From: Martelella limonii
Lineage (GTDB): Bacteria > Pseudomonadota > Alphaproteobacteria > Rhizobiales > Rhizobiaceae
Length of the DNA: 64,000 bases
NCBI RefSeq assembly: GCF_013344475.1
Contig: NZ_JABUOU010000001.1
Location: 248,001 to 312,000, forward strand
Direction of reading: 5' to 3'
The position numbers and the translations under genes were made by a program. A model generated the notes under the pieces. That model had not been told where the DNA came from, made no database searches, and was given only the letters and a program-made list of their open reading frames with translations. Position 1 is the stretch's first letter. Every line of letters starts with the position of its first letter. Below, piece by piece: positions 15,971 through 24,561 of this stretch.

Positions 15971-16900
15971 TTAGCGGATGGTGATCTTCAGCTCGTCGAG
16001 GCCTGCGACCGGGCAGAGGCCGAGCGGCAGCGAATAGTTGACGATGTTGTTGGTCTGGCCCTGCGTGATCTTGCCGATCTCCACGGCGGGTGCCGCGATC
16101 TCGACGATGTTGCCGGCGGTCTTGCCGTGGACGAGCGACAGCGCGCCGCGCGTGCGGTTCTTGGCGGCGTCGAACCAGTTGATCTCGGCAAGGCCCTTCG
16201 CCTCGACCACTGCCGTGCCGGTCGATGACCGATCAGAGATCGCCACCAGCTCGGCGCCGATCAGGAAGCGCGGCGTGACCGTGTTGCCGAGATCGATCGC
16301 AAGGCTTTCGGCGACTGAGGACCAGCCGTGCAGCGACATGGTGGTATTGGCCTTGGAGACCGCAAGCGGCGTGATCCAGCCGGCCTGCGAAGCGGCCGGC
16401 ATAGCGCCGATGTCCGCGATCGTGCCGATCAGACCTGTCAGGGTGACGGTGAAGTGCGGGATCTGCGACGGCGTGAAGTTCATCTGCAGGGTTCCGCGCG
16501 CCCCAAGCAGGACGTGCTTGACCTTGTCCGAGATGAAATAGATCGAGGCGGACTCTTCGCCGTCCTCGATGATCTCGTATTCGACCGAGGTTCCGGCGGT
16601 CACGGTCTGGGCAAGCCCGCAGGCGCGCAGGATCGTGTCGTATTTCGGGGCGGTGCCGGCAGCGCCAGATCCGGCGATCTCGATGTCGAACTGCAGCGTT
16701 GCGTATTGCCCGGTGATGATCATGCCCTGGTTGCCGAGATAGGGCAGGATCAGGTCGCGGCTGACCTCCTGGCCTTCAAGCGGCGTGAAGGTGACGTTCG
16801 AAAACACCATGGCATTGGCAGCGGCTGGTGCTGCGTCGGCGCCATAGGTGGCCTCGATCTTCACCAGCGCAGCCATTTTCTTGTAGCGGCGAACGGCCAT
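15971..16900 (-). CDS. Major tail (tube) protein
   Basis: A 309-residue protein with GGGAGCC before the ATG. It is beta-rich and largely uncharged, with the repeated domain feel of siphophage tube proteins. It sits between head-completion genes (gp36/gp37 homologues) and the frameshifted tail assembly chaperone. Six copies per ring would form the flexible tail tube. The call is from gene order and composition. Confidence 0.8.
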   Translation of the reverse strand: MAVRRYKKMAALVKIEATYGADAAPAAANAMVFSNVTFTPLEGQEVSRDLILPYLGNQGMIITGQYATLQFDIEIAGSGAAGTAPKYDTILRACGLAQTVTAGTSVEYEIIEDGEESASIYFISDKVKHVLLGARGTLQMNFTPSQIPHFTVTLTGLIGTIADIGAMPAASQAGWITPLAVSKANTTMSLHGWSSVAESLAIDLGNTVTPRFLIGAELVAISDRSSTGTAVVEAKGLAEINWFDAAKNRTRGALSLVHGKTAGNIVEIAAPAVEIGKITQGQTNNIVNYSLPLGLCPVAGLDELKITIR

Positions 16901-16902
16901 TG

Positions 16903-17046
16903 TCAGGCTCCCTTGTTCTTCGTCGTCTGGGCCGGAGCCTCAAGAGCGGCTTCCGGTTCGGTGGTGGCTTCAGGCGCTTCGGCCGGGGTCAGTTTTCCGG
17001 TCTTCGGATCGCGGACGTAGCATCCGCCTCGGGTCGGTCGTTTCAC
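16903..17046 (-). CDS. Small protein resembling Mu gp38 (DUF2635)
   Basis: A 47-residue protein starting at GTG (17046) that overlaps the previous stop as GTGA. The N-terminal pattern YVRDPKTGKLTPAE resembles the VRDPxTGxxLP motif of DUF2635, Mu gp38. The rest is an Ala/Glu/Thr-rich tail. It is easily missed because of its size and GTG start, but its position between the terminator protein and the tube gene fits Mu-like gene order. Confidence 0.65.
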   Translation of the reverse strand: MKRPTRGGCYVRDPKTGKLTPAEAPEATTEPEAALEAPAQTTKNKGA

Positions 17047-17468
17047 GGGGTTCTCCCTTCAAGAAACCGGCTTGTCTGCCAGGTCTGGACATAGATGCTC
17101 GCGCCATTGCCGAGTGCCGTTGCCTGTCCGCCGACAAGCTCCAGCGGCTCCTCGGCGGAAGGCGGCATCCAGCCGGCAAGCGCCTGCTCGATTGCGTGTT
17201 TAAGATCGTCGAAGGCGAGCGCCCGCTTGCCGCCGCGCGTGTCGTATTGGCGGATCACGAAAGCGACCAGGAACTGGACCGCCACTATCTGCAGGTGCCC
17301 GCCGGTCGCGCGCTGGTTCGGCTCGGCGCGCTCGCGAAAGGGAAGCACGAAGGCCGTGCCACTCTTCGGTGCGGTTGCCTTGCTCAAGATCTCGATATCC
17401 TCGGCCGGCAGCACGCCGGCGAGATCGGGCGCCGCTTCCTTCAGCCGGGCAACGATCTCGGCGATCAC
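17043..17468 (-). CDS. Tail terminator / completion protein (Mu gp37-like)
   Basis: A 141-residue protein whose IVARLKEAAPDLAGVLPAED opening matches the usual start of gp37-type proteins, followed by a compact alpha/beta fold. In Mu-like phages it completes the neck and stops tail polymerisation. It is overlapped by 4 bases on each side by gp36- and gp38-like genes. Confidence 0.75.
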   Translation of the reverse strand: MIAEIVARLKEAAPDLAGVLPAEDIEILSKATAPKSGTAFVLPFRERAEPNQRATGGHLQIVAVQFLVAFVIRQYDTRGGKRALAFDDLKHAIEQALAGWMPPSAEEPLELVGGQATALGNGASIYVQTWQTSRFLEGRTP

Positions 17469-17890
17469 AGCCAGCCTCCCAGACGGTCCTTCGAGAATAC
17501 CGGCTCCGGACCGGTGATCCCGACATCGCCGGACGGCGAGGTCGCGGGATCGTCTCCGGACGGAAGCGGCAAGCGGATACGGCCCGACGAGACCTTTTCG
17601 AGATCGGCGTTCGCCGCCTTCCAGTCGCGCACCACATGATCGGGCGCGCCATCGCGGTGAAGGTGATAGCGGGCGATCGAGACCGCCCAGCCGTTCACCT
17701 GGGCGGGAACCGAGGCAAGCGGCAGGCGGTAGCGCACGGCGAGGTAGCCGTTGATCGCGCTCTCCGCATCGGCGAGCGCCTTGGCGACCACCTCAGGATC
17801 GGCGACCCCATCGCCGTCGCGATCGGCCACCATCAGGATCTCGTCCTCGCCGGCGCGTTCGATCAGATCGTCAAGGGTCGCGTAGGCCAT
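17465..17890 (-). CDS. Head-tail connector protein (DUF1320, Mu gp36-like)
   Basis: A 141-residue protein. The start MAYATLDDLIERAGEDEIL and the middle AINGYLAVRYRLPL are characteristic of DUF1320 proteins, Mu gp36. It is a helical head-completion protein bound beneath the portal. Gene order, with capsid and gp35 upstream and gp37 downstream, agrees. Confidence 0.85.
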   Translation of the reverse strand: MAYATLDDLIERAGEDEILMVADRDGDGVADPEVVAKALADAESAINGYLAVRYRLPLASVPAQVNGWAVSIARYHLHRDGAPDHVVRDWKAANADLEKVSSGRIRLPLPSGDDPATSPSGDVGITGPEPVFSKDRLGGWL

Positions 17891-17892
17891 GC

Positions 17893-18381
17893 TTACTCCG
17901 CCTTGACCGGCACGCCGTGATCCCAGGCGGGCGAAACCGCGCCGAGGCCAGCAAGCTCGTCATGGCCGGCGCGGGTGATTGTCACCCGGCCGGCGCGCGG
18001 GATGCGCTTGCCTTTGAAGCGAACCGGCTTCAGCACCACGAAACGGCGCAGGTTCGGCCTGGGCGTTGTGCCAAGCACGGTTTCGAGGAACGCGTCTGCC
18101 TGGGCGGTGCTCAAACCTGTGCTGGGCTTGCCCGCAGGCGGCGTTGTTTCTTCCGGCTTCTCGGTCGCCTTCTTATCACCGTCCGTTACCGATGCCTGCG
18201 CATCCTGCGCAACGGCAGGCGTTGCGGTGTCCGTCTTCGAACCCTCGCTCCCGACACTTTGCGGGTCGGTCGAAGCATCGCCCCCGTAATTGCTCGCATC
18301 ATCACTCGAACCCGAAGCGGCGTTGATTGCCGCCGCTACGTCTTCCTCAGGCTTCTCTGCCTTTTTCCGTCCTGCCATCAT
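17893..18381 (-). CDS. Mu gp35-like head protein
   Basis: A 162-residue protein. Residues 1-95 are low-complexity, rich in Ser, Asp, Thr and Lys. The C-terminal 60 residues form a compact FKGKRIPRAGRVTITRAGHDELAGLG-type domain, as in FluMu gp35. Two adjacent ATGs follow AGGAGG; translation may begin at 18381 or 18378. The role in the virion is unknown. Confidence 0.65.
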   Translation of the reverse strand: MMAGRKKAEKPEEDVAAAINAASGSSDDASNYGGDASTDPQSVGSEGSKTDTATPAVAQDAQASVTDGDKKATEKPEETTPPAGKPSTGLSTAQADAFLETVLGTTPRPNLRRFVVLKPVRFKGKRIPRAGRVTITRAGHDELAGLGAVSPAWDHGVPVKAE

Positions 18382-18444
18382 GGCCTCCTGATTGTTCGGA
18401 TTGCTGTCGTCCGGCGTTCTTCGCCGGGCGTGCGGGTTCTGCCC

Positions 18445-19377
18445 TCAGGCGACGTCTTCGAAGAAGTAGCCAAGGTCCGGCGCGGAGATGACTTCCTTCA
18501 CGCTCTCGCCGGAGCGGACACGGTCGGAGCCGCGCAGGCCGATCTTCGGTTCGGCGATCGAGCCGGAGACGCGGGTGCCGAACTGTGCCGTCCAGCCGAA
18601 GGTGGGCGTTGCCGAAACGCTGTCGGCAAGGCCTGCCTTGTGGAACAGCGTGCAGTGATTGCCCCAGCAGCGCCGGCGCTGAACCTGCTGGCCGGGCTTG
18701 GCGATGTTGACCCAGCCTTCGCCGATGATGATGTCGTCGAGCTCGAGAAGGTCGGCAACCGCGCGCTTGTTGGCGTAACCGTCGGCAGCGCCGGAGGGCG
18801 TCAGCGCTCTGAGGACGCTCTGGTTGGTGCGAAGCGCGGTCCACGCGCCACGCCCCATCACCGCGTTGTTCGGGCGCATGACCATGCTGTCGGCAGCTTC
18901 AGCGAAGGCAATGATGGGCTTGGCGTCCGGGCTCGACCATTTGTCGGTGGGGCCAAGCGTTTCCTTGTTGTCGTCGCCGTAGAGGGCGGGATTGAAGACC
19001 CTGTTTGCGACCCGGACCTCGCGGTCGAGCAGCACGAGGTCGATCAGGCGCTGGGCTGCAAAGGCACGCGGATCGTAGCCTGCCGGCGCATTGGCGCTGT
19101 CGGCGACCGGCACGACATCGTCGAGACCATAATCCTCGGTGCGGTCTTCCTTTTCGTCGGCCTCGAATTCGACCTCGTTCGGCGAGGATTTGCGACCGAC
19201 CTTGGTGTCATGCAGCGTGATGAACTGCCCGAAGTCGAAGTACCACCACTTGAACTGCTCGCGCGGCAGAATGGGGTTGAGGCGGGGAAGCACCTGGTCG
19301 GCGATAAGTGCGCCGTTCTTGTAGGCCTGGACGATCCCGACAAGAACGGGATCGACGGGGAAGGGCTGACCGGACAT
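18445..19377 (-). CDS. Major capsid protein
   Basis: A 310-residue protein that follows a small decoration protein and a protease/scaffold gene, the standard head order. Its N-terminus is mixed alpha/beta, and the PDAKPIIAFAEAADSMVM and GRGAWTALRTNQ segments are typical of capsid proteins of the E family in B3-like and D3112-like phages. It should form the icosahedral shell. GGAGC precedes the ATG. Confidence 0.8.
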   Translation of the reverse strand: MSGQPFPVDPVLVGIVQAYKNGALIADQVLPRLNPILPREQFKWWYFDFGQFITLHDTKVGRKSSPNEVEFEADEKEDRTEDYGLDDVVPVADSANAPAGYDPRAFAAQRLIDLVLLDREVRVANRVFNPALYGDDNKETLGPTDKWSSPDAKPIIAFAEAADSMVMRPNNAVMGRGAWTALRTNQSVLRALTPSGAADGYANKRAVADLLELDDIIIGEGWVNIAKPGQQVQRRRCWGNHCTLFHKAGLADSVSATPTFGWTAQFGTRVSGSIAEPKIGLRGSDRVRSGESVKEVISAPDLGYFFEDVA

Positions 19378-19401
19378 TGATTGCTCCTGGTAAGGTTTGG
19401 G

Positions 19402-19782
19402 TTAGGCCGCGACGCCAGTCAGCGTGCCGCGTTGAACGATGGCGCGGGCGAAATCGCCGCTTTCCGCGCCGGAAAGCAGGAAGCCGCCAAGCGCGACATT
19501 CTCGCCCGCGCCGGGCGCTGCCTTGATCGCCGCGCCGTTGGCATCGGCGGTGATCGGATCGCCGGGCAGGATGTCGCCGCCGCAGACGACCTCGGCCGGG
19601 CCGAACAGAACGACATCGATGCGCTGGCCGGCGGTGGCACCGGAAGGAAAGTCGATGACGCCCGCAATCGGATCGTCGGGCGATGTGGCAAGCGCCACCT
19701 CGCCATCATTGGCGGTGAATTTTGCAAGGCGGCGGTGGCCGATGGCGCCTGCCGCAATGAAGCTCTTGACGATGCGGGTCAT
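19402..19782 (-). CDS. Capsid decoration / fibre protein (DUF2190-like)
   Basis: A 126-residue protein. The start at 19782 has GAGGA upstream and is preferred to the longer frame. The glycine- and alanine-rich small beta domain with GDPITADANGAAIKA matches DUF2190-type proteins that bind the outside of Mu-like capsids. It lies between protease/scaffold and capsid genes. Confidence 0.75.
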   Translation of the reverse strand: MTRIVKSFIAAGAIGHRRLAKFTANDGEVALATSPDDPIAGVIDFPSGATAGQRIDVVLFGPAEVVCGGDILPGDPITADANGAAIKAAPGAGENVALGGFLLSGAESGDFARAIVQRGTLTGVAA

Positions 19783-19792
19783 TGGAAAATCC

Positions 19793-20242
19793 TCACTTGC
19801 GCGCCGTAAGGCGCATGGCGGCCTGAGCCGGGGAAAGGACCTCTCCCTTTTCCGCCGCCCTGGCCATTTCGGTTTCGATGGCGCTTGCGACATAGACCGG
19901 GTCCGAGAAGTCTGGGCCGTCGCCGGTGGCAAACTCGCCGGTCATCAGCGGCTTCGGAAGCTTTGCGAGAAGGTCGCGGAAGGCAGCGCGCGGCGAGGTC
20001 TCGACCGTCTCGTCACCGTCGGAAAAGGTGAGGTCGTCTTCGCCGAGCTCGGAGAAGAGCGCGGTGGCCGCCGCCTGCAAGCCGATCGGCAGCCGTCCTT
20101 CCTGCACGACGCCGCTCACGAAGGCGGCATCGTCTTCGGCCCGGCGCTTGCGCTGGGTTTCCGCAAAGGCAGTCTCGCGATTGGAAAGCTCGGCCTCGCG
20201 CGCATCGAGCGCGGCCTGGCGCTCCTCTGCTGTCTTGTCCAT
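19793..20242 (-). CDS. Nested internal start: separate scaffold protein (Mu gpZ analogue)
   Basis: Within the protease gene an in-frame ATG at 20242 is preceded by GAGGA seven bases away. It would give a 149-residue coiled-coil protein starting MDKTAEERQAALDAREAEL. Mu and lambda make scaffold from an internal start in the same way. Confidence 0.6.
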   Translation of the reverse strand: MDKTAEERQAALDAREAELSNRETAFAETQRKRRAEDDAAFVSGVVQEGRLPIGLQAAATALFSELGEDDLTFSDGDETVETSPRAAFRDLLAKLPKPLMTGEFATGDGPDFSDPVYVASAIETEMARAAEKGEVLSPAQAAMRLTARK

Positions 20243-20899
20243 GGGTACGTCCTCGGTGGTGGTTTCAGAAAAGGCAGGCTGTTCGCTCCGCGCTCGCTCT
20301 TCGGCGCGCATATCGGCTGCAGCGCGGGCGAGATCGTCGATCGTCCAGTCGGGCAGGAACTTGTCGGCCGTCTCGGCATCGGTCGTTTCGATGAAATAGT
20401 CGCGCAGGCCGCGAAACAGCTTGGAGAGGTTTTCGAGCGCCCAGGCATTGCGGAATACGAGGTCGCTGTCGGCGAACTCGATCACCACCGCGTCGCCATC
20501 GTCGAACTCGACCGGCTTCAGGCCTTTGACGGCCGGCGGCTGGGCGCCGAGGAAGCCGACATGGCGCAGGTGATAGCGGCCGGGAGTCGGATTGCCCGCG
20601 CTTGAAGGCGCATAAAACGCGGCTGAAACCTTCTTGAAAGCGCCGGTGCGCACGAGCTCCGCGAAATCGGGGTTGAGCTGGTCGGGTTCGGCCACCAGCC
20701 GGTCGCCGTCAACCTTCAGGCTTTTGATCCAGCCATAGGCCGGCGCATCCTGTTTCGGATGCCCGACGACGATCGGGGCGAGATGGGCGTCCGGATCATA
20801 GCCGGAAGCGATCGCGCCGAGATCGGCGTCACCGAAGGAGAGCGTTTCGCCCTTCGATGTGGTATGGGTGCCGGTGCGGAAGATTTCGAATGTTTTCAT
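19793..20899 (-). CDS. Prohead protease with scaffold region (Mu gpI-like)
   Basis: A 368-residue protein. The N-terminal two fifths (MKTFEIFRTGTHTTSKGE to about residue 150) correspond to the Mu gpI protease, with a His in VVGHPKQDAPAYG and a Ser in KKVSAAFY as plausible catalytic residues. From about residue 220 the chain is an acidic and basic coiled coil, typical of scaffold. The protease digests the scaffold before DNA packaging. Confidence 0.85.
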   Translation of the reverse strand: MKTFEIFRTGTHTTSKGETLSFGDADLGAIASGYDPDAHLAPIVVGHPKQDAPAYGWIKSLKVDGDRLVAEPDQLNPDFAELVRTGAFKKVSAAFYAPSSAGNPTPGRYHLRHVGFLGAQPPAVKGLKPVEFDDGDAVVIEFADSDLVFRNAWALENLSKLFRGLRDYFIETTDAETADKFLPDWTIDDLARAAADMRAEERARSEQPAFSETTTEDVPMDKTAEERQAALDAREAELSNRETAFAETQRKRRAEDDAAFVSGVVQEGRLPIGLQAAATALFSELGEDDLTFSDGDETVETSPRAAFRDLLAKLPKPLMTGEFATGDGPDFSDPVYVASAIETEMARAAEKGEVLSPAQAAMRLTARK

Positions 20900-21135
20900 G
20901 CCGCCGACAATGCCAGCGGGCCGTCAGGCGAAACATTCACAAGCGCCTTGCGAGAGAGCCCGGATCGGGGTTCAAGGGCCGCTTTCAGTCTTAAACCGGC
21001 AAATCGCCTGTGACAATCATTTGCCGGATCAAATTCGAAGTACTTTCAAAGCCGCTGGACGCGCTTCAGCGATTTTTACGGATGACTAAGCGGGCAGGGG
21101 TGACCTCGCGCGTCCTGAGGCAAATATGAGGGTTT

Positions 21136-21639
21136 CTAATCGACGCTGGCAAACGGCTCGAAATGGTCTTCGATGATGGCGAGGATCTCGGCGCGGTCCT
21201 TTTCGTTGAGGCCGAGAAACTGACGTTTCGGCATGGTGACCGATTTGACCTTGATCGTCTTGCCGCCCATCGAGAAGACGAGCGCCGGCGCATTCTTCGC
21301 TCGTATCACGCCGCCCTCGTTGTGGATGCGGGCATAGATCTCGTTCGATCCGACCTCGACCGAATGATCATCGACCAGTTGCCAGATGATCTGCGACAGC
21401 GACCGGCTTTCGCCTCTGAGGATGCCCGAGCCTTTCTTGGTCTTTCGGTAGAGCGGATTGAGCGGCTTCCACGCCTTGCCGTCCGGGTCCTCCTCATCAA
21501 CAAAGCGCCGGCGCGAGACGCCGGCTTCATGCTCGCCGATATTCTTCAGCGCCGGCGTGATCGTCTCGGCCGCCTCGTAAAGCCGCGTAAGCCCGGCGTC
21601 GATATCCTCGTCGCGGATCGTCAGTGTCGCTGCAGCCAT
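21136..21639 (-). CDS. Virion morphogenesis protein (Mu gpG-like)
   Basis: A 167-residue protein of the phage virion morphogenesis family. The middle contains FVDEEDPDGKAWKPLNPLYRKTKK, the usual DPDGxxWxPL signature, and the C-terminus has RQFLGLNEKDRAEI, matching the family's conserved RxFLGL. AGGAGG lies 12 bases upstream. It is an assembly or neck protein placed between head morphogenesis and protease genes as in Mu. Confidence 0.85.
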   Translation of the reverse strand: MAAATLTIRDEDIDAGLTRLYEAAETITPALKNIGEHEAGVSRRRFVDEEDPDGKAWKPLNPLYRKTKKGSGILRGESRSLSQIIWQLVDDHSVEVGSNEIYARIHNEGGVIRAKNAPALVFSMGGKTIKVKSVTMPKRQFLGLNEKDRAEILAIIEDHFEPFASVD

Positions 21640-21822
21640 TTGAAAACTGTGCCTCCTGCGGTATGATACTCATGTCCGGACGAGGCTTTCGGGAGCCCTC
21701 CGTAGGCCGGACGCCGAACGCGCCGCCCGTAACGGCGCGTTTGAAGTTTCCTTGGCTTTGACTGCATTTCCATTCGCGAGCGCGTCTGGCTGTTCCGGCC
21801 ACGATCCGTAAAGCGCGCCGCC

Positions 21823-21850
21823 AGGGCGGCCGGGCCGGAGTGGCCGCCCT
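21823..21850 (-). terminator. Hairpin after head morphogenesis gene
   Basis: AGGGCGGCC and GGCCGCCCT form a 9-bp stem immediately after the stop codon at 21851. There is no U-tract, so partial termination or mRNA protection is more likely than full termination. Confidence 0.5.
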
Positions 21851-23089
21851 CTATTTCCTGCGATAGAGCATCGCCCCTTTCCTGAATTGCGAGAGATAGG
21901 CGTCGGTCGTGTCGAAGCCAGTCACGGCCGTCCAGCCTTTCGATGTCCATTCGAAGCGCGCCAGAAGAGATCGGCCATCCGGAAGTATTACCCGCTTCAG
22001 ATAAGCCCGGCGCAGCACGATGCCGCTTCTTACCGCTGCCCAATCCACCCAGATTTCGTCCGGTTCCTTGATGGCCTCAGCAAGGAGGAGCGTATAAGCG
22101 CCTCGACCGCGCTTGTTGGCCTTCAAACCGAGGACTTCGCCCTGGGCGTTGCGCTGTTCAAACATCGTACGTCCGATGGTGATGACGCCGCCGCTCTTGT
22201 CGCGAAAATAGCCTCCTTCGTCGTCGATTTGAAACGCCTTCAAAAAGGCTTCGACATAGGCCTCAGCCTTAAGCCCGGTTGCCATCAGGTCTTCGGCGCG
22301 CGCCTTAGCCGGCTCAGGCAAGGCCGGAAGGTCAGTGGCCGGCGCTATATCCTTGTCATAAGGTTCGAGCGGCTTGTGCAGCTCCGGTGGCACGACGCCG
22401 TTCAGCCATTCCTCGCCGACATTATAGGCCCAGCCGCGATCGATCCCCGGATAGCGGGTTTCGGGTTCGCCGGTGCGCGGGTCCGTGTCCTCATAGGCGC
22501 GAAGGTCCGGCGCTTCATCGGGACCATCCTTGCCGAGCGCCTTCAACTGCCGTGCAGACAGCGCCTCGATGTCGCAGCCGCAGCCCCAGCCATTGGGAGG
22601 GAACATGATCCGCCAGGCGGGATCGGTTGCCGCCAGCACAAGCCCGTTCCAGGAGAGATGGAGCTTGCGGGGATGGAGCGCGCCAGAATGGACGTATTTC
22701 CAGTAGGGCCGGTATTTCAGGACATCGGGATCGTTGAGCTGCTTGTAGCGCCCGGCCATGTAGGACGTGCGCATATTGGTCGTGTAGATGATCCGGGCGC
22801 GCCAGGCGCGGCGTTCCTCTTCGGTCTTGCCGTGCGAGTTATAGCGCCAGCCCGTCCGGTCGACGATCGCATCGAAGTCCTTGCGGAATTCCTTGAGGCC
22901 GGTACCTGCAGAGCGCGCCTTCTCGATTGCCGCCCTGAAATCGGCCAGCATGTCGTCGCGCGTCACACCAGCAACGGAGAACGCCCGGACATGAGCGGCG
23001 TGCTTCAGGTCGTCATGGCGGCGCGTCGGCAGGTTCACCTTGCCCGTGAGAAAGTCGATCGCTTCCTTGAACGGGATTTGATCAGCCAT
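21851..23089 (-). CDS. Head morphogenesis protein (Mu gp30/F) with C-terminal nuclease-like domain
   Basis: A 412-residue protein; the start at 23089 overlaps the portal stop. Residues about 60-200 carry the F-like minor head signature, including RARIIYTTNMRTSYMAGRY and the cysteine-bearing PPNGWGCGCDIEAL. The last 110 residues form a second domain (IGRTMFEQRN to YRRK) that resembles the PBECR barnase/EndoU/ColicinE5-D/RelE-like nuclease modules often fused to this protein. The head part helps initiate capsid assembly; the tail part may be injected. The nuclease-fold assignment is by recognition and unproven. Confidence 0.8.
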   Translation of the reverse strand: MADQIPFKEAIDFLTGKVNLPTRRHDDLKHAAHVRAFSVAGVTRDDMLADFRAAIEKARSAGTGLKEFRKDFDAIVDRTGWRYNSHGKTEEERRAWRARIIYTTNMRTSYMAGRYKQLNDPDVLKYRPYWKYVHSGALHPRKLHLSWNGLVLAATDPAWRIMFPPNGWGCGCDIEALSARQLKALGKDGPDEAPDLRAYEDTDPRTGEPETRYPGIDRGWAYNVGEEWLNGVVPPELHKPLEPYDKDIAPATDLPALPEPAKARAEDLMATGLKAEAYVEAFLKAFQIDDEGGYFRDKSGGVITIGRTMFEQRNAQGEVLGLKANKRGRGAYTLLLAEAIKEPDEIWVDWAAVRSGIVLRRAYLKRVILPDGRSLLARFEWTSKGWTAVTGFDTTDAYLSQFRKGAMLYRRK

Positions 23090-24560
23090 CGGAGCCCACG
23101 CTGTCGTGGCCTTCGAGCCGGGCAAGCGTCATGCCCTGTTCCATCAGCTCCGCGAAACCGTCGATATCCATCTCGGCCGAAAGCCGGGCAAGTCGCAGCG
23201 ACAGATCGTCGAAGTCGGTTGCCGCGTTTGCCTGGTTGCGGATCTCCGCGATCATCGCCGCGATCACCGGATCGCCAAGCGCCTCCATCTGATCGGCGAT
23301 CTCGCTTGCAGCATCGGGCGGGTGCGAATGCTCGGCGAAATCGGTCCCTTCTTCAGCTTTCGGCAGTTGCTTTCCGGGAGAAGTGACCGCCGGCTCCGGC
23401 GCCTTCCGCTTCACCCATGCGCCGCCATAGGTCTCGTTGAAATACTCCTCGTCCTCAGGCTCATAGCCCATCTCATAGATTTTCTTGTCGCGCTCGACCT
23501 TTTCGTTGAGGTCCTCGGCCTCCGAGAAATCCCGCCAGACTTCGGGGATGGCAGCACCCGGCCAGTTGAACTCGACAAACCAGCGCACCAGCGTATCGCG
23601 CACCGTCTCGCAGACGAGATCGGCTGCGGCCTTGGCGATCGCGATGCGGACCTCGTTGTGGATCTCGCCGAGCGATCGCGCGCCGCGCTCGCCGGAATTG
23701 GTTGAAAGCGTCTCGCCGAGCACTGCCTCGCTCATCAACTCGTCCAGGTAACGCGACAGGGCTTCGAAGACATCCCCGCCGCCGGCGCTCTTTGCCTCAA
23801 GCAGGCTGACATTCACAGTGTCCGGAACCGCAAGCCCGGTATCGCCCGCCATCCGGCGGAGCGCGTTGAGGAGCTGGTCCTGTTTCGCCTGGTCGAAGCC
23901 GCCGCTATATTGCGCGAGCGTGGTTGGCGTTGCGTGCTTTTCGGTGCCGCGCAGCCAGTGCGCCAGCACCTGACGCTTGAACCATGCCGGCCAGAACAGC
24001 ACCGAGCCGATGCCGACGCCGTAAGGATCGTCGTCGTCATCGTCGATCGAGTGGCGATGGACGATGAACTTGCCATCGGGCACCGGCTCGCCGTCCATGG
24101 TGCTGGAGCGCGTCAGCATCCTGAGCTCGCCCTCCACCGTGAAGCGGAACCGCCGCTGCTTCTTGACCTTCACGGCCTCGGCCTTCCAAAGGCTGTTCTC
24201 CTTGATCCAGATGATCTCGGCTACGGCAAAGCCCTTCAGGATCGCGCCAAGCAGTCCGCGCGTCAGGCGGTCGAAGTTGATTGCCTTCAACTGCGCCTCG
24301 ACGGCGTCTGCGATCTCCTTGTCCTTGGAAGTCTCCGATGCCGGGAACACCGCCCATTCGCGCGAGACGACTTCAAGCTTGAGCTTGGCGAGCACCGCAT
24401 GGGCATGCGGGTCACGCCTGATTTCGTCATAAAGCTTCAGTGCGCTTGCGCCGCCGCGCGCGGCCAGCACCTCGTCCATCGGCTGCAGCACGCCCTGAAA
24501 CGACGGAATGAACGGATCGCTGGCGGCGGTGGCGATCTCGAAGCGTTCGGGTTTAGCCAT
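23082..24560 (-). CDS. Portal protein (DUF935, Mu gp29-like)
   Basis: A 492-residue protein starting MAKPERFEIATAAS at 24560, with GAGG upstream. It carries DUF935 hallmarks: HAHAVLAKLKLEVVSREW, an acidic DDDDDDPYGVGIGSVLFWP stretch and LGETLSTNSGERGARSLGEIH. It forms the dodecameric ring for DNA passage at the head vertex. It overlaps the gp30 homologue and follows the large terminase. Confidence 0.93.
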   Translation of the reverse strand: MAKPERFEIATAASDPFIPSFQGVLQPMDEVLAARGGASALKLYDEIRRDPHAHAVLAKLKLEVVSREWAVFPASETSKDKEIADAVEAQLKAINFDRLTRGLLGAILKGFAVAEIIWIKENSLWKAEAVKVKKQRRFRFTVEGELRMLTRSSTMDGEPVPDGKFIVHRHSIDDDDDDPYGVGIGSVLFWPAWFKRQVLAHWLRGTEKHATPTTLAQYSGGFDQAKQDQLLNALRRMAGDTGLAVPDTVNVSLLEAKSAGGGDVFEALSRYLDELMSEAVLGETLSTNSGERGARSLGEIHNEVRIAIAKAAADLVCETVRDTLVRWFVEFNWPGAAIPEVWRDFSEAEDLNEKVERDKKIYEMGYEPEDEEYFNETYGGAWVKRKAPEPAVTSPGKQLPKAEEGTDFAEHSHPPDAASEIADQMEALGDPVIAAMIAEIRNQANAATDFDDLSLRLARLSAEMDIDGFAELMEQGMTLARLEGHDSVGSDG

Positions 24561-24561
24561 G

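Noticed and set aside
17917-19380. A 487-residue plus-strand frame opposite the capsid gene
   Set aside because: It is a shadow frame; the minus-strand capsid and gp35 genes have good starts and family features.
21621-22043. Small gene in the gap between virion morphogenesis and head genes
   Set aside because: The frame overlaps its neighbours and has no start context; the AGGAGG inside it serves the next gene.
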